A stretch of 64,000 nt of DNA from Amphiura filiformis (GCF_039555335.1 NC_092628.1:72321706-72385705), one strand, 5' to 3'; numbered from the stretch's first letter, positions 12,150 to 24,630 are shown. The notes: a model not told the origin generated them from the sequence alone. A program made the numbers and translations.

Positions 12150-12560
12150 TATATATACATCTAATATATATCTCTATAATTCAATATTGTTTGCAAAAAT
12201 AAACCAGCATATATATTATGTGCAAGCTTTGTCTTTCCCAGCTGTAAGAAAAAACAAGGTTATTGCATACAACATTTTATATGTATAAATACTCTAATAT
12301 TGCACTTGGAACAGAGACATTTTTCACAACACACAAATAATTATATTATATAAAAGATTGTCTTTCAGAGCTGCAAGTAAAATGTTACTGTATATCATAT
12401 TTCATAGTACTGTAACTTTAAAATACAACCAAAAAGTACAAGTATCATTACACTTAGAACAAAGGCAATTATTTTTATTGTATTATTTGTATACATTGTT
12501 TAATTTATTTACTTTTTATATTTTTTTCTTCCAAATTCTGTGCACTTTGTTCTAATACTA
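12150..12560. repeat. Diverged tandem duplication, about 200 bp
   Basis: Two adjacent segments share the order TTGTCTTTC..AGCTG, a TATATGTA-like block and a TTGCACTTGGAACA/TTACACTTAGAACA block. They are AT-rich and non-coding. The 12561-12981 stretch after it is featureless to me. Confidence 0.4.
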
Positions 12561-12981
12561 AGTATGATTTCAGCAAAGAATAATGACCATTTGTTCAATT
12601 CTGATTTCTGGTTAAAATCAAATGACAATGGCTTAAAATATCAAATTAAAATGATACAGAACAATTGTTTTTAAATTGTCTTAATTATTCTGAATTATTT
12701 ACCCACTGAGCATTTATTCTTTTTAAAATAAACTGCATCTGTTTTTCGTGAAATATCATTTTTTGAATGACTTACTAAAAACACATCATAAATTGCAGTA
12801 TATAGTTACGTTCACCCCTCCCCCCAGAATGAGAATGAAACTGATCTAGCCCACATATTCATTACGTTTTACAAGCACTTAATGCATGATGTTGAAGTAA
12901 CCTTTCCTTTCTTGCGAAATGTGCATTTTATGATAAGAGGTTGCACATTCATTGTAAACTGGGTTTACATATATGTACATA

Positions 12982-13361
12982 TTAAAGGAATCTCCGGCAA
13001 TCACAACATTATGCCTTATATGTAATAAAAATAATTATGCACAAATCGCATGGTTTTATTTAAAACAAACTCATAGTGACCATAAAAACAAATAAAAACA
13101 TCAGTATCTCAACACACGATATTCAAAATTCCCGGGCGCCAAACTTGTCAAGTGCAATGACGTCCCAGTAATACAACAAATAACCATAACGTCATTGCAC
13201 TTGACAATTTCGGCGCGGGAATATTGAATATCGTGTGTTGAGAGCCGACTGTTTTATGGTCAATATGAGTTTGTTTAAAAAAAATCCATGTGATTTGTGC
13301 TTGATAATTATTTTTCTAACAAATAAGGTGTAATGTTATGATTGCTGGAGACTCCCTTTAA
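12982..13361. mobile_element. piggyBac-like foldback MITE, TTAA target site
   Basis: TTAA occurs at 12982-12985 and 13358-13361. Inside, AGGAATCTCCGGCAATCA at the left pairs with TGATTGCTGGAGACTCCCT at the right, and pairing continues to the centre, where ACGTCATTGCACTTGACA is inverted to TGTCAAGTGCAATGACGT. It is almost fully palindromic and non-coding. Confidence 0.85.
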
Positions 13362-14760
13362 GATAAGGATATCAGCTACATCAGGTACATGTTTTGACAA
13401 TATTTGCATCAAATGTGCATTGGTATTAGAGGTCTGCTATGTAAAGGGACTGTTGTCAGAAATAGGTAATCACATATTCCTTCAAAACTGATCATTGTGC
13501 CCCAATCAAGCCCAATTTTGCACTTGCATGCCACAATGACATTTGCCAAAATACTTGATAGCCAGTCTGACAATGCTCTTATATGAGTAAACTACAAGAC
13601 CTATAGAATTATATGATGGAAATGTCACATTTCCCAATTGGTAAACTGAACTGAACTGAATGCTCCATGAATATTGTCAGTTTTCATTCGAGACTTTTAG
13701 ACACATACAACATTATACCAGGTAACAAATATTTAGTGGTTTCTAATGTCAACCACACCCACCCACAATACATACATACACAACACATGCATATCCCTCC
13801 CCATACCTATGTGTAACCACCTTCAAACGTGGACAGAAATGAGCACAAGTGGACATACACATAATTATTTACCTTATCGTGGGCTGATAAGAGTTCTTAC
13901 CACTAAGGGCAATTCACCTGTTGCAATGTAATATTTTTAATATAGTAACTCTGTCGAGAAGCATGGACAGTTCATATGCGTCCAATATCCCCAGAGTGTT
14001 TCATGTATTAGTCCTTGTTTGGCAGGTGCTTATAAACACCTACACACAATGACTGCATATCTACGGTATAGATTTTAGTTTTTATAAAACATTCTAGAGT
14101 CACTACTTTTCCATCAAAAAATATCATTTCACAAACAATAACCCTCTAGAGGGGAATAACTAACTACCAGTGTTTACCAATTAAACATTTTATGCATTTA
14201 ACCTGTAAATGAACACTTTGTAACAAATATTGTTAGTTGATCTGGAAAACCTGCAAAAGAAAAGGATTTATGATAAGATACATGAAACACAATATATGCA
14301 GGAAAATACAACAGTGATATTATTTTCATGCAGATGTTCACATACCCCCCCCCAGGATATACCTTGGTTTGTACATTTACATCACAAAATAACCCACAAT
14401 CAGTTATTATTTTCATTAAAGGTGGGTGACACGATTGACAGCCTAATCCCTTCACATTTCTAAATCAATTATGTGATACTGGCATTAGAAGAAAACATGT
14501 ATTTTTTCATTACATTAAATTTTCGGCCTGAAGTATGTTTCTGTTCAATGGGCCACTGTACTATACATGCTTGTCTCTAATATCCACACTACTGGATAAT
14601 TAGCTCAATACTTGTAATTAGGAATGTTTGGATGATGGGTTTGCATGTGCGGTATAAACAGTGATAAGATCACACCACCCACCTCTAATTGCACCAATTG
14701 GGAATGCATTTATTTGGGGCAGGAAAAGAGCATTATCCAAATTTCTCCAGTGCCCATACT
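13362..14760. other. Intergenic, no gene seen
   Basis: It includes a CATACA/CACA-rich low-complexity stretch near 13750-13800 and a C9 run near 14345. No coding or RNA feature is supported. Confidence 0.4.
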
Positions 14761-14765
14761 GTTGA

Positions 14766-14975
14766 TTTTACTGGGCTAATCCAGTTGAAATCAACACACT
14801 CCTATGGAAGACATGATCTTAATCTCCTACATGTACACAGGGGGCGTAGATTTCATATGGAGTCACACATTCAAGTAACTGTATTTGAAATTTACACCCC
14901 CTGTGTGGAAGATTAAGGTCATGTCTTCCATATGGGGTTATGGAATTTAACTGGAATAACCCATTATCCTGGGGG
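14766..14975. mobile_element. Foldback MITE (TTCCAGTTGAAATC family), copy 1
   Basis: GGGCTAATCCAGTTGAAATC near 14777 pairs with a GGAATTTAACTGGAATAACCC segment near 14942. Inside, GGAAGACATGATCTTAATC pairs with GATTAAGGTCATGTCTTCC. A 90-bp relative lies at 29889-29978. Confidence 0.7.
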
Positions 14976-15145
14976 TATATTACTGGTCCAATTGCATACC
15001 TTAGGTCAAATTGAAAAACCTTTAAAGGGGGATGGTCTGATCAACAACCTTATCCCCACTTTATCTCCATCAAAATTGAGATTTTGGTATCAGTGGAAAG
15101 GCCATTGTAACAATTTGTTCTCACTGACCCTGTCTAATTTTCACG

Positions 15146-15395
15146 CTTTAAGGGCTCGGATATAGCGACGTTTTCACATATTTTTTTGTGGGACCTGAGA
15201 GCACATCAGACATATCGAATTGCATTTTGAATGTCCTTCTGATATCAAATAATTTTGAATTTATATCTTCAATCTAGACCGTTCATATTGAAGATACACA
15301 TTCCCCCCCCCCAAATTTTGGGGAAAAATGTGTACATCTTCAATACGAAAGGTCAAAAATTTGAAATGATCCGCCTGTTTCCAATGCATGTTTTT
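15146..15395. mobile_element. TTAA foldback MITE, half copy B
   Basis: TTTAAGGGCTCGGATATAGC at the left edge and GTGGGACCTGAGAGCACATC identify the family of copy A. The central hairpin is present but the right arm is absent. Confidence 0.75.
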
Positions 15396-15763
15396 CTCAT
15401 GTGAGTCAAAAGGGACTGACATACCGGGTATTACCGGCAGGTAGTGGAGATCAAGGTCATTTAACCATGGTGGAAATAGTACATGGTGAAATAGGACAAC
15501 CCTCCTTTAAAATGGCTGAATCATAATAAAGCATGACATATTATACATAGAATATATCATAGTTATGTTATTCAATTGTGTTTTACTTACGCAGTACATA
15601 TGCTGGCAAGCTCTACCTTAATGTTAACAACTTCAAAATGTTTGCAAAATAAAATACAAATAATGGGTGAAAACAGCCTACTTTACATCCAAATAATGTA
15701 TCCTTGGCAATAAAAATGTTGAAATAACTGGTTCGCATCACCCATTATTATTATTTTTTTTTA

Positions 15764-16100
15764 ATTTTGGAGTGTCCCTGGACCTAGACCTAAATGCTAG
15801 GATCATTAAAAAAATTAATAAAAGAAGAAAAATAGGCCCTTGAGTTTTTATTATGCAAAAAGTTATAATTTCCTTTCATGTCATATGAATGATTTCAAAA
15901 TGGATACAAATTCAATGCATTTTAAAATCAATAATAGAGTATGACATGAACACAAATTATAAATTTGCATATTAAAAACACAAAGGCCTACTTTCTTTTT
16001 CTTTTAACTTTCCTTTTTTTTTTTATTTTTTTTAATGTCAACCATATAGCCCTAGCATTTTAAATTAGCTCTAGGTCCAAAGACACTACAAATTATTTTT
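15764..16100. mobile_element. Foldback element with AT-rich core
   Basis: TTTTGGAGTGTCCCTGGACC near 15765 pairs with GGTCCAAAGACACTACAAA near 16073, and a CTAAATGCTAGG segment pairs with CCTAGCATTT. The interior is AT-rich and non-coding. The 16101-16439 stretch holds nothing I can name. Confidence 0.6.
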
Positions 16101-16439
16101 GTTATCACTTTCATTTTTTACATACGTTTACATGGTTAACCGACTGGATTGTAATCCGTTAACACATTTAATAAAATATCCGTGAGGTCACACTCTTAAT
16201 CGAATCAGAGTCATCAAGTTTTTAGATACACAAGCATGATAATATAAGCATACAGTGATGTGTATCAACATCACATCAAACCTAACTCTTCAGTTTAGAA
16301 TACATAGGGACAAACCCCACATCACTAGTATTAACCACCCCTTTTTTTGGTGATGTCTATGCCTTTTACCAAGTTTAAGGCCGTTTATATAAAATATTTA
16401 TACTAGCATGAAAGTTCATCTGTGTTGGTAAACTTCATA

Positions 16440-16977
16440 ATTGGAAATTTAAACTTATGATCTCAACACAAAATTAAGACGTACCTCAAATTTTCGGTCA
16501 CAACTTTGACCTTCATCTGGAGACTGGCAACCCAAGTTTGGGATCAGTGACCTTTTGGACACTTGACCCCAAAACCCGGTTGTACACTCTTGGTAACTTG
16601 AAAACCAGATTCTCAGAACACCGTCGTCTGAGTACTACCTCGTCGGAAGTCTCCCAGCACATCCACATTGAATCCCCCGGCCACCAAGTTGATTTGGACG
16701 AGGTCAAAATCCTTGACCGGGACGCTAGATACTTTGAAAGGGGTGTGTAGGAGTCAATTTACATCAGAGTCAACCAACCATCTCTCAGCCGCGCCGGGGG
16801 CCGATACAAGTTACCAAGAGTGTACGACCGGGTTTTGGGGTGAAGTGTGTGAAGTGTCCAAAAGGTCACTGATCCCAAACTTGGGTTGCCAGTCTCCAGA
16901 TGAAGGTCAAAGTTGTGACCGAAAATTTGAGGTACGTCTTAATTTTGTGTTGAGATCATAAGTTTAAATTTCCAATT
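16440..16977. mobile_element. Penelope-like fragment between 125-bp inverted repeats
   Basis: The left arm 16440-16566 and right arm 16853-16977 are almost exact inverted complements (for example TTATGATCTCAACACAAAAT and its complement). The right arm carries the 3' end of the element. The left arm is an inverted copy of it, an arrangement often seen at truncated Penelope-like elements. The unique middle encodes a GIY-YIG C-terminal part (see 16560-16847). Confidence 0.75.
16560..16847 (+). pseudogene. Penelope-like GIY-YIG endonuclease C-terminal remnant
   Basis: Plus-strand translation shows KTRF..EHRRLSTTSSEVSQHIH, then an HQVD..EVKILDRD segment, then ERGV, an in-frame stop (TAG at 16748-16750), and ESIYIRVNQPSLSRAGG. 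This order is typical of the endonuclease end of Penelope-like or related retroelement proteins. The N-terminal part with the reverse transcriptase is missing, and an in-frame TGA follows the RVLG residues. The copy is dead on arrival: 5' truncated and interrupted by a stop codon. Confidence 0.7.
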
Positions 16978-16979
16978 AA

Positions 16980-18974
16980 AAATATTTTTAATTAACTAGG
17001 ATTTGTCCCTATGACAAGTTCAATGAATATAGAAAGTATCACAATTAATTCTTGACAATTAGCTCAATTTATGTACCATTTTCTACCTGCCAGAAGAAAG
17101 TGAAGTTTAATGTTGACAACATATCATATAACACATGCTTCTCTTAAAATGGCCACCACAGATCTTCAGGTCTAAGCACATTATGAGGGGCATGAGCTAA
17201 TGTCATCCTGAAGGGATGTCTTAATTTCACTATCATATTCAATTGGCTAATCAGTTACTTCTTGCATGATTTTAGACTCTGCATGCTCCATAAAATGGCA
17301 AAACAGTAGAAACAAATTCCTATCTTACTGTGACAAAATATGATGAAGATAAAAAGGCATTGCAGGATTGCAGCTATATGACTTCTGAATAAACTCAGGT
17401 GGCATTTTGTAGCTATTACTTGGAACAAAATGTAGTTTAGCAATTTTGTGTAGATACTACATAGCCTACATGTACTAATGTCAGTAGCAACAAATCCCTA
17501 CCCTGGCCAACTGGCAATCAAGGACACTGAACCATTTGTTCCTCAAAATAATTGCAAAATGACAACTGAGTGTACTCAAATATACACACTATTTAAAGGA
17601 TAAAAAATGAATATTGTATTTTTTTAATCGCTTTCCTAGGAAACAGTCTTTTATTTCTTCACAATTGCATAATTCAGGGGTTTTGAATTAATTTTTTTTA
17701 AAGAAAAGAAAAGAAAAGAAAAAAAAAAAAAAAAATCGATTTATTTGATTTTAAACGTTTTTTGATTCCAAGAACTGCTATACCCCATGATAAAGTCAAA
17801 AGTGACCAGTGGAATGCTCGACATATTCACAATCCAATCAGGTATTTATAAAAAATTAAAACACATTTACAGATGTGAAAATTTCAAAGAAAAAAATTGG
17901 GTAAAATCATGGGGGAAAAGCCTGTTGAATTCTGCACCTTGAAAATGATTTTTTAGCAATAGATAAAATGACATCGTAGAGGTATTTATTTGTATCCAGA
18001 AGATATAGAAGAATTACAAATGAAGTAAAACAGTCAATTCAAGAAAGAAATTAACTTAAATTTTTCAAAAATGGTAAAAACTGAAAAAGTTGATTTAAAT
18101 CAATGATTTAAAAAAAAATTCATTTGATTTAAATTGTGCCATCCCTGGCATAATTAATCGTAGGCTCTTTGAGAATTGTGATTGAATATTATATCACTCA
18201 TGCATAAATTCTAGACAGTTCATTGGTTGATCACCCTTTAATTTTTTTACCATCAGTCCCACCCTTTGATAGTTTTTACCATCCCAACAATGCCATGATC
18301 AGACACATTATATGTGTCATGTACTTGTATGGAAGAAGCTACTCTTAAGCACAATTTGCATGGACATGCCAATTAATTACAGGTGAATTCAGATAAAATT
18401 CATTAAACCATAGCAAAACTTGGTGAACTTGGTAATGTGTTGTAAAACATGAAATATATTTGAACTGTTATTGAATTTACTTATGTGTGATATAAAACAA
18501 ATATTAACTGTCCTAAATTTTGTACCATAGTTGAAATATAATCACACGGTGAAAGATGATTGTATTATTCCTTGTGATTATATTTTGACCATCACACTCA
18601 TTTGTATAACATCAAATCGTACGACTCCTCATTTCAAATTTAAACATATTAGTTCTATAATCTTAAAAAAGAAAAAAAAACCTTCATGAGGAAAAACAAT
18701 CAATACAATAATAATAATGAACACATACTTGTCAGCATCTTCACATCTTGGCTGTGGAAAAATCTGGGGTTCTCAATGTCAGTACAAGTTTTATATCAAA
18801 GGAATATCATAAACCAAAAACACAGACAAACATAAAACACTGACAAAAATACCAAATATAAAGTCAATCAGGTTTTATATTTGGTAAGATTTTCCATAAT
18901 ATTTACATTTAAATTCTTTTTTGTATTAATTACTTTGTTTCGCTTTGAGTTTCATAGTGGTGTAGCGGCACCTA
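16980..18974. other. Intergenic, AT-rich, no gene seen
   Basis: It contains an AAAAG/poly-A run at 17700-17735 and a segment rich in GATTTAAAT-like words near 18080-18130. Hairpin-like sequence at 18530-18600 pairs a TATAATCACA segment with TGTGATTATA. No coding feature is supported. Confidence 0.4.
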
Positions 18975-19261
18975 TAGTTGGGTGATCTAGAGCAATTCCG
19001 TGACCGTGGAGAGCGAAGGTTCGTTTCTCAGTGGATTTGTCTTCTATGAAGGTTAATAAAGAAATTTAGCGGGGTGCCCTCGCGAAAAGTGTGGCGGAAT
19101 CCGTGAGAGCCGAAATCCAAAATGGCGCCGTCGGCCATTTAAAAAATAATTTTTTCAATGGTTTGGCCTACAATGCTGTTCAGTATATGTTTTCTGAGGT
19201 CTTTTGGGTCGAGGAATTCATATCTGATGTCGATTTTATGATATGACCAACTCTTCATCGT

Positions 19262-19720
19262 CAAATCAAAGATGGCCGCCGATTTACAGCTCAGAAAGGT
19301 TAAATTGTCACATTTATCGTATAGCCTTCATAATAGGCTCTAATTAAAGTTCTCATCATGCCAAGTTGAGTGATTGACTCTAAAAACTACCAGTAATAAT
19401 AATTTGACCTATTTTTGGCCTTCAAATCCAAGATGGCCACCGATTTTTAGCTCAAATTTTCACATTTGTCGTAGAGCCTTCATAATAGGCTCTAATTCAA
19501 GCTCTCAACATGTCGAGTTGAGTGATGGACACTAAAAACTACAAGTAATAATGATTTGATTTGTTTTTGACCTTCAAATCCAAGATGGCCGCCGATTTTC
19601 AGCTGAGAAAGGTAAAATGTCAAATTCGTCGTATAGCCTTCATAATAATTATACTCTTATTAGAGCTCTGAGTAGTCGTAGAGTCTTCATAATAGCCTCT
19701 AATGAATACCCATTCTGGCA
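19262..19720. repeat. Three ~155-bp tandem units in left arm
   Basis: The word AAGATGGCCGCCGATTT recurs at about 19270, 19431 and 19582, each followed by TTCGTATAGCCTTCATAATAG-like sequence. The right arm has the mirror set at about 21880-22330. Confidence 0.75.
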
Positions 19721-20124
19721 CACACATACACCTCCGAACACATATATACTCACATTTGAATGAGTTTAGTCTATATTGGTTTCAGGTCTACGTGTGTTTT
19801 GCTCTTCACCCTATCAACAATGAATGAATACAGCATCAAAGATATTTATATATATTAGAAAGAAACATATTCTATGAGACTAGTGCATAGATCACCTACA
19901 ACACTGCTTGCTTGTTACCTACAGCAAAATCATCCCCTAACAATGTCTACTGAGATGTGTGGCAAGCCGTGTCTACAGGGCCTAAGTCGCCTGATACTAT
20001 CGTCCAAGATAAACATGGTAAATAGGAGAGTTTAGAAACAAAAACGAAACACTGGTCAAGACTTGACAAATATGGTGATTTTTACAACATTTCTTCAAGG
20101 TAATATGGGTCCAGAAGTCATTAC

Positions 20125-20557
20125 ATGCATCACATGTTACATTATATCTCAATCTCATCATCAGACAAGCTTGAAAAGGCTCAATGTTCAAGTAAACCAC
20201 CAAGTTCTGAAAGTGATGATGAGACAGAGGGGCCATTGGCACCCAAGCGCCCTCGCCACACAGTCCTCATAGAAGATAGGGAGCTAAGGGATCGTCTTAC
20301 ACAGCCTCTCGAGTCAGCACTGTCGGATCCTTTTGCAAATGACATCATGTAGACATGTACCAACAAGCCTGTTGCTTGAAGCACGTCAATCACACACAAT
20401 TAGAGAGTTAGATGGTGTAATGCATCTTCAGAATGTGTGTCTCGCAGAGCCAAGAAATTTGTTCTTTAGACATGTGGATGGATTCGATCCTTCACCGAGC
20501 ACGAGATCCGTTCACGAGGCCCTCTTATTCCCTCTGTTACTCCATTGCCTGTCATAG
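20125..20557 (+). pseudogene. Decayed coding segment in left arm of giant foldback
   Basis: The 75-codon frame (20125-20352) reads an acidic/Ser stretch (SSESDDETEGP), a basic patch (PLAPKRPR) that could be a nuclear localisation signal, then HTVLIEDRELRDRLTQPLE. A shifted frame continues as GVMHLQNVCLAE..NLFFRHVD (20333-20557). This resembles a multicopy uncharacterised protein type seen in invertebrate genomes, from general memory and not checked. Frame breaks show it is not functional. Compared with the right arm, it lacks a Cys-containing segment between KRPR and HTVL. Confidence 0.5.
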
Positions 20558-21139
20558 TATCGATCTTGGCGTCGTCAGTGTAGAGCGATAACAATGGCTG
20601 GCTTGCTGTCTGCAATCTCCTGCGGGCAGGTTGCTGATGCTTCAAAGATCATTAGAGTCCAGTGATCTTGAAGTCAGCATAGTTGATGCAGACACGACTC
20701 TTGTGTAGAGTTCCACCAGATATTTACTCCTCGTCATACAAGGGATATTGATTCTCAGGTTGATAACAGTGGTGGTGATCTATTCTTAGGCTGTTTAAGC
20801 CCAGTTGACAGCTTTACTCACAACTCACAGAGCTCTTCCTGTTCTACAAGATGATCGATATGAGGTGGCCAGACGACCAAGTGATGAAATGGCAGCCTCA
20901 GTGTCATCACCTCTTCCCCCAATATCATAGACCCACTCACTCTTGTTCTTCTCTTGTCTCTTGATACTCATTAATAAGCATTGAGTAGGTCCTTGAGATT
21001 GGACGATTTTACAGCACCCACTGCATAGCCATGCATAGCATAGTCATGCGTTTGTAGTCTGCTATAAAGAGGGGCTGCAATGAATGGATCCTGTGCTCAG
21101 TGAAGATGATCGAATCCACGTGTCGAAAGAACAAATTCT

Positions 21140-21373
21140 TTACCTCTCTGCGAAACGATTCCTCAGCTCCCCATCTTTTACGAGGACTGTGTGGCTCTTA
21201 AAGGAGCGCCATGCTGAGTGTGTGTTGATTATGAACAGCTTACCCCGTGGTCTATTCGGGTGCTTCAGATCCACACCCTGCATGCACCATACACATTTAG
21301 TTTTGTCGTGGAGAGGTCCACGCACAGATGAACGCGGGCGCTTGGGTGCCAATGGTTCCTGTCCCATCATCAC
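21140..21373 (-). pseudogene. Decayed coding segment in right arm of giant foldback
   Basis: The mirror of the left-arm frame: PLAPKRPR is followed here by a segment with CVWC and KHPNRPRGKLF, then HTVLVKDGELRNRF, and a stop at 21140. The Cys-x2-Cys pair could bind metal. The extra ~120 bp relative to the left arm indicates that the left arm suffered a deletion, or that the two arms came from different copies. Not recognised as a named family. Confidence 0.5.
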
Positions 21374-22921
21374 TTTCAGAACTTGGTGGTTTACTTGAAC
21401 ACTGAGCCTTTACAAGCTTGTCTAAAGATGATATTGAGATATAATGTAACATGTGATGCATGTAATGACTTCTAGACCCATATTACCTTGAAGAGATATT
21501 GTAAAAATCACCATATTTGTCAAGTTCTGACAAGTTTTTCGTTTTTGTTTGTAAACTCTCCCATTTACCATGTTTACCTTGGACGATAGTATCAGACGAC
21601 TTAGGCCCTACACGGTTTCAGTAGACATTGTTAAGGGATGATTTTGCTGTAGGTAACAAACAAGCAGTGTTGTAGGTGATCTTTGAGAGTCTCATAGAAT
21701 ATGTTTCTTTCTAAATGTTAATAAATATCTTTGATGCTGCATTCATTCATTATTGATAGGGTGCAGAGCAAAACACACGTAGACCGGAAACCAATATAGA
21801 CTAAACTCATTCAAATAATGTGAATATATATGTATGTGCGAGGGTGTGTGTGTGTGCCAGAATGGGGTATTCATTAGAGGCTATTATGAAGATTTTACGA
21901 CTACTCAGAGCTCTAATTAGAGTATGAAGGCTATACGACGAATTTGAAATTTTTACCTTTCTCAGCTGAAAATCTGCGGCCATATTGGATTTGAAGGTCA
22001 AAAACAGGTCAAATCATTATTACTTGTAGTTTTTAGTGTCCATCACTCAACTCGCCATGTTGAGAGCTTGAATTAGAGCCTATTATGAAGGCTGTACGAC
22101 AAATGTGAAAATTTGACCTTTCTGAGCTAAAAATCGGCGGCCATCTTGGATTTGAATGTCAAAATTAGGTAAAATCATTATCACTGGTAGTTTTTAGAGA
22201 CAATCACTCAACTTGACATGATGAGAACTTTAATTAGAGCCTATTATGAAGGCTATAGGACAAATGTGACAATTTAACCTTTCTGAGCTGTAAATCGGCG
22301 GCCATCTTGGATTTGAAGGTCAAAAGTTGGTCATATCACAAAATCGACATCAGATATGAATTCCTCGACCCAAAAACCTCAGAAAACATATACTGAACAG
22401 CATTGTAGGCCAAACCAATGAAAAAATATTTTTTTAAATGGCCGACGGTGCCATTTTGGATTTCGGGCTCTCACGGATTCGCCCACACTTTCGCGAGGGC
22501 ACCCCGCTAAAATTTTTTATTAACCGTCATAGAAGACAAATCCACTGAGAAACGAACCTTCGCTCTCCACGGTCACGGAATTGCTCTAGATCACCCAACT
22601 ACTATGTTACTGGCTGGAGTATTGAATCATATGAGCCAACCTATTCTTGCAGAGCATATCCACATGTTTACAAGGACACACTTGTGGCGCAACCGCAAAA
22701 AGCACAAATGTCTAAACTTGAGCGGAAACAAAGTACAATGCATTCTATGAGGGTATTTATCACTTAAGTATTTTATTGCTTAGTTTAAGTCTTATAAATT
22801 GGACTATTTTGTGACTGTAAAATCACCAACCACCAATACTATTATTAAATTTAATAACCAGATAATTTGTGGGTTTTTTTTTCATAAGAAATAAACATCA
22901 AATATGAAATAATATACCATT

Positions 22922-24630
22922 TTAAGGTCACCCACCTTTGCGCAGTATTTTTTGTGGGGCCTGAGAGCATATCAGACACATCAAAGAGCATTCTAAATAT
23001 AATGAATGTCCTTCTGATATCAAATAACTACAAAATAGATTTAAACTAGATGGACCGCGGTTCTCGGATGTCGCGGTTTTCGACGCACAGCGTCGACCGT
23101 GATGCCTCCACCAAAGGGAGTGATGTGGAATTCACAAGTTGATACAAAGCTTCAAGCCTAAAAGAGGACACTGAATTTGACCTTAGATGACACCTGGATG
23201 ACCCCAAAACAACCTTTCAATGACCGCCCAAAAATTTGGCTCTAAATGTTGACTGTACCCACCAAGTTTCATGCCCATATAGTAATTATACTAATTTGAC
23301 CTCAGATGACCCCTGGTGACCCCAAAATGACCTTCCAAAAATTTGGCTCTAAATGTTAGCTGTACCCACCAAGTTTCATGCCCATACAATAGTTTTTACT
23401 AATGTGACCTCAGATGACCCCTGGTGACCCCAAAATGACTTCCAAAAAAATTGGTTCTAAATGTTGACTGTACCCACCAAGTTTCATGCCCATACGACAG
23501 TTTTTACTAATTTGACCCCTGGATGACCTCAGATGACCCCGAAATGACCTTCCAAAAATTTGGCTCTGAATATTGACTGTACCCACCAAATTTCATGCCC
23601 ATACGACAGTTTTTACTAATTTGACCTCAGATGACCCCTGGGTGACCCTGGATGACCACAAAATGACCTTCAAAAAATTAGGCTCTGAATGTTGACTGTA
23701 CCCTCCAAGTTTCATGCCCATACGACAGTTTTTACTCATTTGACCTCAGATGACCCCTGGGTGACCCCAGATGACCCCAAAATGACCTTCCAAAATTTGG
23801 CTCTAAATGTTGATTGTACCTACCAAGTTTCATGGCCATATGACTATTTTTGCTAATTTGACCTCAGATGACCCCTGCATGACCTCAGGAGACCTTGACC
23901 CACTAACCAATATAAACTTGTTCTGTCTGGGGTCAAGATGCACCCACCCACCAAGTTTGAGGAACGTCGACCCCAGTCTCTGAGAAAAGAGGTAAATAAT
24001 GAAAATGGGCCCTCTGACCTCAAATGACCTTTTACCTCAGTATATGACCTTGAACCTCACCCCAAAAAAAGTAGCCAGAGTTTTTGACCATGACCCACCT
24101 ATCCTGAAAATCTGAAGTCAATCCGCCCATCCATGCCCGAGATATCGCATCCGGACGGAAGCACGGAAGGACGGAAGCACGGACATTGCAAAAACAGTAT
24201 GCCTCGCGGTGGAGGCATAAAAAAATTGGTGATATAATACAAATTTTATGGCAAATTATTAAAAATTGATATTTTTGACATTTAACAGTCCTCAAAGTAT
24301 ACTGTCTAAATCTAATGACATGTACTGTACTTAAAAAGTGTACATAGCTGGGATGAAAAGCTGACCATAATTTGACAAATTTGACCTTTCATATTGAAGC
24401 TACATACACTTTAAGTATTTATACAGTTTACTTTGAGAACTGTTAAATCTCAAAAATATAACTTTTTAATAATTTGTCATAAAATTTGTTTTATCTCACC
24501 AATTTCAAAATACCAAAATTGATATCAGAAGGACATTCCTCATATTTAGAATGCAATTCAGTATGTCTGATGGGCTCTCAGGTCCCACAAAAAATACTGT
24601 GCAAATGTCGCTATCCGAGTCCTGATCTTA
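22922..24630. mobile_element. TTAA foldback MITE, copy C, interrupted
   Basis: The left arm (22922-23050; GGCCTGAGAGCATATCAGACA) and right arm (24222-24630; TGTCTGATGGGCTCTCAGG) belong to the copy A family. Between them sits another element (23052-24221) that has split the MITE, so it inserted later. TTAA is present at the left edge (22922-22925); the right edge is less clear. Confidence 0.75.
23052..24221. mobile_element. Tandem-repeat element inside MITE copy C
   Basis: GATGCCTCCACC near 23101 and GGTGGAGGCATAAAA near 24202 form short inverted ends. Between them, a unit containing TGACCTCAGATGACCCCTGG, CAAAATGACCTTCC, GGCTCTAAATGTTGACTGTA and AAGTTTCATGCCCATA repeats about six times (TTTCATG at about 23267, 23374, 23482, 23591, 23710, 23828), giving a 107-119 bp period. 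A short CGGACGGAAGCACGGAAGGA run lies near the right end. Non-coding. Confidence 0.75.

Larger units (their letters stand above)
18975..22601. mobile_element. Giant foldback element, 3.6 kb
   Basis: The outermost bases TAGTTGGGTGATCTAGAGC (18975) are mirrored by GCTCTAGATCACCCAACTA ending at 22601. Inverted similarity continues inward for about 1.5 kb per arm: Alu-size blocks at 19090-19140/22440-22500, 20000-20030/21570-21600, 20125-20240/21345-21470 and 20420-20520/21080-21160. The central loop is roughly 20560-21060. Each arm contains three copies of a ~155-bp repeat and a decayed coding segment. No transposase motif was recognised. Confidence 0.8.

Noticed and set aside
16125..16165. tRNA-Tyr-like anticodon arm (GGATTGTAATCC)
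   Set aside because: Only one arm is convincing; no D or T arm is placed correctly.
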